64,000 nucleotides of DNA from Micromussa lordhowensis (taxonomy: Eukaryota; Cnidaria; Anthozoa; Scleractinia; Lobophylliidae), in NCBI GenBank assembly GCA_964020085.1, contig OZ026601.1, positions 8,088,835 through 8,152,834 on the forward strand, read 5' to 3'. Of the stretch, positions 59,083 through 64,000 are shown one piece after another. Below the pieces are notes generated by a model. That model did not search any database, was not told the DNA's origin, and saw only the letters and a program-made list of their open reading frames with translations. The first letter of the stretch is position 1; each line of letters begins with the position of its first letter. Position numbers and translations under genes: made by a program.

Positions 59083-59920
59083 GGGACCGTTCATTTTTTA
59101 TGAGATAGGGGGGGCTGGTGGGATTGAGGGGGGGCCATGAAAAAAAAACTGGTCTTAAAGGGGGGGCCATCCAAAAAAATATCGTCTGTTAGGGGGGGGT
59201 CACTCAAAAAACTACCCTAAAATATTGTAAGAACAGCATCTATGATGATGCAAAATTTTCTACCAAAATGCCCTAAAATTGCATTTCTGAGGTTCTAAAA
59301 ATCTAAACTTTCCCGGGGGAGCATGCCCCCTGGACCCCCCTAGTTTGTAGTGGATGGAACAATATCAATTCAAAACTACTTGAGAATGTTCACTCCCAAC
59401 AACAAACAGTACCTTGTTTATCAAAGGAAAAAACAGATTACCATGGCCAGTGCACATGTAAATATTTAAAAATTATTTCTACTATTTTCAATTTAAACTG
59501 CAGTAAATCTACAAATGTTAAAAAGTTTGCCAGAATGGCATAAAATAGCGTTTCTGAAGTTCTGAAATTCTAAATTTTCTCGGGGGAGAATGCCCCCGAA
59601 CCCCCCTAGTTAGGGCACTTGAAAAATAGTCAGATTACACAAAGGACATATCCCATAGGCGAAAACGGTGATTCAGAAAGAACTTTTTGAAACTGCAGTT
59701 TTTGTGTTTAACTTATAAGGTAGAGTTTACTTGATCATTCTTTTTGCTTTGCTTTTGACTTCTTTTTTTTTTTTGGGGGGGGGGTCATCAAAAAAATTTA
59801 GGTTTATGAGGGGGGGCCAGGGAAAAAATATCCGGTTAAGAGGGGGGGCCATCATATGCTACAGAGACAATCTACCAAATCTCACCAGCCCCCCCTACCC
59901 CATAAAAAATGAACGGTCCC
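59083..59920. mobile_element. 838 bp TIR element with G-tract ends, upstream of LU gene B
   Basis: The ends are GGGACCGTTCATTTTTTATG and its complement, then G-rich/C-rich subterminal tracts. Other cluster copies read CACACCGAAAGTCG across the site, giving the empty allele; CAA/CAAA flanks suggest a 3 bp duplication. The body contains a diverged direct duplication (TTTCTGAGGTTCTAAAAATC near 59281 and TTTCTGAAGTTCTGAAATTC near 59561). No transposase is present. Confidence 0.8.
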
Positions 59921-60398
59921 CAAAGTCGAAAACATTTCTAAACTACCTGATCGTGTACCTGAGCGAGAACTCCGATATTTTTCGTCAATACTCTTTCAGC
60001 TCCTTGGTTTTCTATGAACGATTTAGGAACGATTTTATGAAAACATATTTTGCATACCAAACCATGAAAAGCACTTAGAACATAATCGTTTCTATTTTTT
60101 GCTTTCTCATGAGAAAAAAAAAACACAGTCTAAAAATTTTGACGACGGAGCCTGAGCACGAGGTAAAAGTGCTTTGATTGGCTAGATTCTTGTACTAAGA
60201 TTTTCAACAATATTCAAAAGTAATATTTTTCCCGAACTTATCCACTAGTTGATCTCTAGCCCGAATCGTTTTGAACGCAGTACAAAGATTAATCTTAATA
60301 GAGGGGAATTTAAGAATGACAGCTAGTCTGAGAATGAGTATTTGACAATAGAATATACCAGTGAAAATAAAAAAGAGTAAAACTTTAATGATCATGCA

Positions 60399-63300
60399 CT
60401 ATTTCCGTGTTTACATAGCCTCATCTAAACACGAGGAAGGTTGGGAGAAATCGCGACTTTCGAGAATTCTCTCAACCCTGTGAGTGAATCTAAAACGTCA
60501 CAAACGTGTTTACATACTCTCATCTAAACACACCTATCGACCAATGAGAGCGCGCGTAGTGGCTCAGTTATTTTATAATTAAAAATTGTAGCCAGTTTGG
60601 AATAAGTAATACAATATTCATGAGCAATTGATGGTTTTACGTTTGAATGGCGTTCACAGTTCACAGTTCACAGCGTTTAGATAAAAGAGTGTCTATTATA
60701 TACGGGTAGACATTGATCGAGCTGTCAGTGTTAAAGGTGATTGTCATCAGCTCCCAGGTACAATAGTGATTTTCAAGACGTTCGCTTTAAAACCATGAAG
60801 TTTCCAGTTCTCGTCATCGTCCTATGCAATGTCAAGGCGATTGGTGAGTGTCGCTAGTGCTTCTGTCGTTGAATTTTCACTTTTGGCTTGTACGAAATGA
60901 TTAGAGTGGGAGTATTAAGTAAAAGACTTTAGCATGGACGTCGTGTTAGATTTTTTCAACAGCTGCATGTTCAGAAATGATGACGCTGTGGTTATTTCAT
61001 GGTCTTGAAGACCCCACCCCGTGTGCATTAATTAATTGTACTGCTCATATCAGTTCCGATCGAAGAGCTGCCCGTTCTATATGGTAGTGAATATAAGCTG
61101 CAACACACTGTAAACAACGTGTAATAAAGAATGCAAATCAATAATTTTCAAGTCATAGAAAAGTTTATTAACATCTCGAATAATCAAATGATTTCACTGC
61201 AGCCGTGTTTGTTGAATTTCTGATCGGAGCTCATTATTTTTCATTAAAGTAACTTAGAACTGTTGATTAACAATTTCACAGAGTATGCAGTAGCTAATTA
61301 TAAGTACTTTTATTTTTGGAAACTGAATCAGTGAACTGGAGGATTAACTTCCTGTTTACTTCAAAAAGAACCAAATCAAATGCCGACAAATGCTGTTTGT
61401 TTCGGTTGAGTTTGGACTCGTTGAAGAAAGTCGGACATAGACAGGGAGAGAAACTCGTTAGGCTTCATTATATACAGCCAGCGAAACTAAAAGCCATGCC
61501 AAGCATTTTATGCAGTAATTATCCCAAATACAGGTACGCCCTCTTAATGGTTAAGATTTCAAATGTGAACCGTTTTACCTAACAAGCAACGTTTTTCAGT
61601 ACTGAACTGCAGCTGTGACAAGCGACGTCAGTAATCTTTTGCCAAATGTCATAAGTTCGCAGTTCGATGTTATCCAACTTAGTGCTTCGTGCTTTTAAAG
61701 TGAAGTCACGTGACTTTATACTCAACATAAGTCATGGATGAAAGCGGAAGTGTTTTCACCGACAGTCGAGAATATTTTTAAACTACCTGATCGTGTACTA
61801 TGAGATACTCAAAAGGAACGATTTTATGAAAACATATTTTGCATGCCAAAGCATGAAAAGCACTTAAAACATAATCGGTTCAATTCTTACTTTCTCGTAA
61901 GAAATATGTCAGTTATCCAGTTTTCATATCCCAATGATCGTTATAAACTCGTGGCTACACCGAGTCTGTCCTGAATTGCAATATTTGCTCAACTCCGCCT
62001 TCGTTTAGCGATCGAGTTAGTTTAGTTGCGTGGTTAAAATGGTGGCTGCAAGTATGCGTTAGAATTAAAACAAATGCTTTGTGATATAACCTATGTGGCA
62101 ATGACTGGCTATAAACAAATAACGACTAATCATTTGCAAATAGTACGTGTTGGAAACTAACTTTCCTTGCGTTGTGCGTTGCATGTTTTTAATGGTCCAT
62201 ACATATTGCACACTCTTATAGTTGGCTTACCTATTGCACCCTCTTATGCGCTGTGCTCAGGAAAATTTTTCAATCAGTTATTAGATTTTTTCCATTGTTT
62301 TCCAAATGATAAAATTAAATGGGAAGTATTGTTCTGTATGCAAGCAAGATAAGATCAAGGTACTCTCTTTCCTTGATCAGTCTTCTTAATGCATGCAAGC
62401 TACGTAATCCAAGTTGAATAAATTGTGGTATTTTATTGTCTAGCTTCCATCACAGCACAGTGTAACCAATGCCATGCTGATGCAGGAGACGGGGATGACA
62501 TGGCAAAGTGCAATACTGAGCTAGCTACCCAAAACTGTACGGCTCCCGCAATCGACAGCTGTTACACGCTCGTGACGAGATATCAGTTTGTTTCTGATCC
62601 GCACGTTATTCACACTGGCGTTCTGCGAGGATGCATCTATTGTCCCAGTAAGAAAAACATTTATATAATTCCTGGCTTAATAACTTATTCAGTTTGTCTT
62701 CAAGAGAGTATTGATTTATAATTATTTGAACGAATAACGCCGGAATAAAAGGAATAAAGACCACACCTCCGTTAATATTCTTTCAATTTGGCACAGCGAA
62801 ACTTCGGCGCAATTTCTTTCCCCCAGGCAATTGCAAGTAAATTTTGATGGACTTTGGATAATGACAGATTTAATAAAATACTATCGTATATAAACGACAA
62901 CTAACCTTCATTAACTTCATTACCAAAATAAACAAAGTCATGCGAGAAGGAACTAGTACAGTGAAATTTGTCGCAGACGCTAAGTTGTTTATATATATTT
63001 CTCTCATTAATGATCGTTTCCTTTTCTTTGTTTTTTGTTTATTTTTGTTTTGCTTTATTTGTTTTTGCCTTGGTTTTGTTTATTTTGATTTTGTTCAATT
63101 ACAACAGGCAAAGCAATGGCGTGTGAGGCCATCAATGCTTGGTTTAACGCAAATCAAGGCATAAACTTGCTGGACTGCAATATTGAGTGTTGCAGTGGTG
63201 ACAAATGTAACAACCACAATCTTACCCTCAACATTCTAACGACAACTACATCACCCATGGATGGCAATGCTACTCTAAACACAACTAAATCACCCATGGA

Positions 63301-63410
63301 TGGCAATGTTACTCTAAGCACAGCTATATCACCCATGGATGGCAATGCTACTGGGCCAGGATCCAGTGAACGTCCAACCACTGTGGCACACGGTAATAAC
63401 AAGTAAAGCG
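60399..63410 (+). repeat. LU cluster unit 4, complete
   Basis: It carries the upstream block, TATATA (60697-60702), exon 1, intron 1, exon 2 and exon 3, all collinear with units 2/3. It lacks the SINE, the PIF/Harbinger MITE and the Penelope fragment, so it is the closest to the ancestral arrangement. Confidence 0.85.
60795..63406 (+). CDS. secreted Ly6/uPAR (LU) domain protein, gene B, short repeat tail
   Basis: Exons 60795-60843, 62444-62647 and 63108-63406 are joined in phase 1. The protein is about 183 residues: signal peptide MKFPVLVIVLCNVKAI, then the 12-Cys LU domain (QCNQCHADAGD through GCIYCPSK to IECCSGDKCNN). Three Thr/Asn units and a tail, RPTTVAHGNNK, follow. The LU domain differs from gene A at roughly ten positions, for example ATQNCTAPAID versus ATQNCTSPSID and TRYQFVSDP versus SRYQSISAP. 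No GPI signal is seen, but a CAA|GTAAAG overlapping the stop could act as an alternative donor (phase 2). All parts (TATA, ATG, splice sites, stop) are intact, so this is the best candidate for a working gene in the cluster. Function unknown. Confidence 0.82.
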
Positions 63411-63648
63411 TGCATGGAATATGGGGTGTTTAATTATCTGCTAACTGAACTAAAGAAGGGTGGGGGGAGGGAGGAGGCTGTGATCTGGTCACAAATCAAC
63501 AGTCTATTTCTTGTCCAGTTTTAAAACACGTATAGATATACTCTTTCAGTGTACAGCTGGTGGTAGTCAGTGCCAGGGCGGAACAATCAGGGTAACCTTA
63601 AACTTTTCAGGTAAATTCTAATCAACAGTCCTTTATTTATCGTCACAG

Positions 63649-63837
63649 CTGTCAACACAGCTCAATGTCACGGATGCTTCGGTGATGACGTGGCTAGTTG
63701 CAATGTCCGGCAGTCTACGCAGAATTGCAAGTCGCCTTCAAGTGACAGCTGTTTCGCAGCGACAGGACGATTCCGGTATAACAACGCACCTGAAGATGTC
63801 CACATTGGCACTGTTCGAGGTTGCATCACCTGCACAA
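63649..63837 (+). CDS. diverged LU-domain exon of a third paralogue (partial)
   Basis: Acceptor CGTCACAG and donor A|GTAAGA, both phase 1, as in exons 50744-50947 and 62444-62647. It encodes AVNTAQCHGCFGDDVASCNV ... NCKSPSSDSCFAATGR ... DVHIGTVRGCITCT. All Cys positions of the first half of the LU domain are kept, while most other residues differ. It lacks a recognisable first exon between gene B and itself. It cannot follow gene B's stop, and the phase-2 alternative donor does not fit. Its partner exon must lie beyond the window end. Confidence 0.7.
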
Positions 63838-64000
63838 GTAAGAAAACTTTTATATAAACGTTTGGGGAATCAATTGGAGTCATACAGCCAGCCAAGCAAT
63901 CATAGAGACAGACAAAAGAGAGAGAGAAAGACAGATAGAAGGAAATCCGAGACTAATAGAAACCTAAGGGACTGGAAATTGACGCAGAGAGATAGCAGCA

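Noticed and set aside
44002..63837. Three-finger toxin genes
   Set aside because: The CCxxDxCN ending is shared by all LU/Ly6 proteins. The long Thr/Asn-rich glycosylation-type tail and the 12-Cys pattern fit endogenous LU proteins, and nothing specific to toxins is seen.

Overview
This 64 kb window is eukaryotic, AT-rich nuclear DNA. Genes are split by GT-AG introns, there is no operon structure, and short inverted-repeat elements, SINEs and Penelope-like retroelement pieces are dense. Intronless class A GPCR paralogues, a sulfatase-like DUF229 protein, a SAP/YqaJ pseudogene and Ly6-type exons together suggest an anthozoan cnidarian, most likely a stony coral. That placement is inference from gene content; no species-level marker was seen.

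Layout. (1) 1.36-6.8 kb: a three-exon plus-strand gene for a type II membrane protein with an acidic stem and a DUF229 sulfatase-fold domain. (2) 7-10 kb: inverted-repeat elements, including two facing arrays of a GCGAGAT-type tandem repeat. (3) 10.3-11.2 kb, 24.3-26.4 kb and 34.0-35.0 kb: three paralogous single-exon rhodopsin-like GPCRs with a DRF motif, plus tandem debris of a GPCR 3' end. A fourth, unrelated DRY-type GPCR lies at 38.2-39.1 kb. (4) 12.0-23.9 kb: a nine-exon plus-strand gene of unknown function with a SWIM-like Cys/His motif. Its introns are full of mobile DNA, and its reading frame conflicts at exon 7. (5) 27.8-32.3 kb: palindromes, a broken SAP/YqaJ nuclease gene and an 850 bp tandem duplication. 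(6) 41.4-43.1 kb: a SINE and a Mutator-like element with a 9 bp target duplication.

(7) 43.6-64 kb is the most interesting part: a segmental-duplication cluster of a Ly6/uPAR (LU) domain gene. The promoter plus signal-peptide exon occurs four times, once with its ATG lost. The exon pair that builds the cysteine-rich domain occurs twice, and a third diverged LU exon sits at the right edge. The last exon carries a coding minisatellite of 13-residue Thr/Asn-rich units, about 12 in one paralogue and 3 in the other. Because the duplicated blocks are still alignable, several insertions (PIF/Harbinger-like MITE, SINE, two other TIR elements) can be seen against their empty sites inside this window.

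Working together: the three DRF GPCRs are a local duplicate family, two with matching TATAAATAG boxes. The LU cluster appears to encode secreted, probably heavily glycosylated cysteine-rich proteins. The rest is mobile-element traffic around these genes. All exon joins are predicted from splice signals and phase only; transcripts would be needed to confirm them.
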